From contig NZ_CP020042.1 in NCBI RefSeq assembly GCF_002028425.1, positions 248,001 to 312,000 on the forward strand: a stretch of DNA of 64,000 nucleotides, written 5' to 3'. Shown here piece after piece: positions 63,092 to 64,000 of the stretch. Origin of the DNA: Streptomyces katrae (GTDB taxonomy: Bacteria; Actinomycetota; Actinomycetes; Streptomycetales; Streptomycetaceae). The notes beneath the pieces were generated by a model, which saw only the letters and a program-made list of their open reading frames with translations, was not told the DNA's origin and did not search any database. How positions within the stretch are numbered: position 1 is the stretch's first letter; every line of letters starts with the position of its first letter. The position numbers were made by a program, and so were the translations under genes.

Positions 63092-64000
63092 CGGGACGCC
63101 TCTTCCCCGGGTTGCGGGGCGGCGGCCACGGAGTCGGCCGTCTCCCGGACGCTGTGCCAGCCCCGGTCGCCGCGTGCCCATTCCCATACGGCGCGGTAGA
63201 CGGCGAGGGCGCCGACCAGGTGCCAGGGCACGACCAGGGCCCAGGCCAGGCCGTCGACCCGGTCGCGGTACTCGGGGCTGCGCCGGGCGCCCAGGACGCA
63301 GGCCGCGTCCGCCACCACCACGGCGGCCGCCGCCTTGCGCGCCCGGGGCGAGACGGCCGCGGCGGCGAGGAGGGCCGGCATCGCGGCCCTGGCCGCCAGG
63401 CTGCCCACCGTGACCGCGCCCAGCAGGCGTCCGCGCGGGGAGAGTTCGGGCCAGTTCACCACCACGGCCCGCAGCTGTCCCCGGGCCCACCGGGCACGCT
63501 GGCGCAGGGCCGCTGCGGTCCGGTCGGTCGAGCTGACCCGCGACGGCCGCCGCAGGAAGCCGGTGGAGGCGCCCTGGCTCATCAGCCGCAGGGACCAGTG
63601 GTAGGACTCCTCGACGTCGTCCGAGCGGATCGGGCGGAGGGTGTCCCAGGTGGCGCTCCAGGCGTAGACCGAACTGCCCGCGACGACGTGGACGTCGGCG
63701 GCCCGGGCCAGTCCGCGCACCGACGCGTGCCACACCGCGTCCTCGGCGGTCTTCACGCGTGAGGTCAGCCGCGGGCCGGGCTCCGCGACCTCCTCGGCCT
63801 GGACCAGGGCGTAGCCCTGCTCCAGGGCCCACACCGCTTCCGCCGGCTGGCCGGGATCGGGCACGACGTCGGCGTCGACGACGGCGACGACCTCGCCGTC
63901 CGCGTGCGGGAAGGCGTGGTTGAGGGCGGTGCCCTTGGGGCTCATGCCCGGCAGGCGCAGGATCCGCCAGTCCAGTTCGGGGCGGCCGGCGGCGGCCCGG
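63088..64000 (-). CDS. Family 2 glycosyltransferase, 5' end off window
   Basis: At least 304 residues; the start lies past the right edge. Visible: VVAVVDADVVPDPG (DxD), SDDVEESYHWSLRLMSQG and QRARWARGQ (the Q-x-x-R-W motif of processive family 2 enzymes), then a C-terminal part with several hydrophobic helices (TVGSLAARAAMPALLAAAAV, LAWALVVPWHLVGALAVYRA). It is therefore a membrane-bound glycosyltransferase. Its stop overlaps the next gene's start by 4 nt. Confidence 0.85.
   Translation of the reverse strand, partial: RAAAGRPELDWRILRLPGMSPKGTALNHAFPHADGEVVAVVDADVVPDPGQPAEAVWALEQGYALVQAEEVAEPGPRLTSRVKTAEDAVWHASVRGLARAADVHVVAGSSVYAWSATWDTLRPIRSDDVEESYHWSLRLMSQGASTGFLRRPSRVSSTDRTAAALRQRARWARGQLRAVVVNWPELSPRGRLLGAVTVGSLAARAAMPALLAAAAVSPRARKAAAAVVVADAACVLGARRSPEYRDRVDGLAWALVVPWHLVGALAVYRAVWEWARGDRGWHSVRETADSVAAAPQPGEEASR

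Overview
The window is very GC-rich actinomycete DNA and looks like Streptomyces. Starts are often GTG or TTG, many genes have a TANNNT -10 box 6-7 nt before the start codon (leaderless transcripts), neighbouring genes overlap by ATGA, GTGA or TTGA, and families such as DUF4132, DUF5701, DUF6271 and an IdeR/DmdR1-type iron box are present. Many decayed genes and insertion-sequence pieces lie among accessory genes, which suggests a chromosome arm rather than the core. No rRNA, tRNA or CRISPR array was seen.

Layout. 1-9.5 kb: IS5-family scraps, a LysR/SDR divergent pair with a LysR box, a secreted ricin-type lectin, an acetyltransferase lying between two IS ends, an EF-hand remnant, a flavin-dependent oxidoreductase, a secreted CAP-domain protein and an APH(6)-like kinase. 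9.5-16.6 kb: a truncated DUF4132 gene coupled to a small protein ending in Gly-Gly, an NCS1 permease, a DUF1330 gene, an MFS remnant and a type II NADH dehydrogenase. 16.9-24.3 kb: a five-gene operon with every junction overlapping by 4 nt: PaaK-like ligase, MFS exporter, GNAT-like protein, LuxE-like acyl-protein synthetase, and LuxC-type acyl reductase fused to a second PaaK-like domain. It has the parts of a carboxylate-to-aldehyde pathway but no luciferase. 24.4-36.3 kb: transporters and resistance-type genes (ABC-F with a double operator, OtrA/TetM-like GTPase), SDR, VOC, cupin, a GlxA-like regulator and HopJ. 36.4-40 kb: a second-type NAD-dependent DNA ligase followed by a disrupted IS982-family element. 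40-49 kb: housekeeping-like accessory genes, including the cynR-cynTS cyanate operon, a nucleotidyltransferase, SDRs, a VTT membrane protein behind an iron box, and a lipoprotein-P450 pair. 49.8-64 kb: a long same-strand gene set reading right to left: two glycosyltransferases, RibA, MFS, WD40 protein, solute-binding protein, GH3 hexosaminidase, Fe/2OG dioxygenase, DUF6271, GNAT, MFS and LysE.

Two gene sets look like uncharacterised biosynthetic systems. The first is the LuxE/LuxC-PaaK operon. The second is the RibA-MFS-WD40-dioxygenase-DUF6271 set, which pairs a GTP cyclohydrolase II with a WD40 protein, a pairing I recall from toxoflavin-type loci, and continues past the right edge. No product can be named for either from sequence alone.
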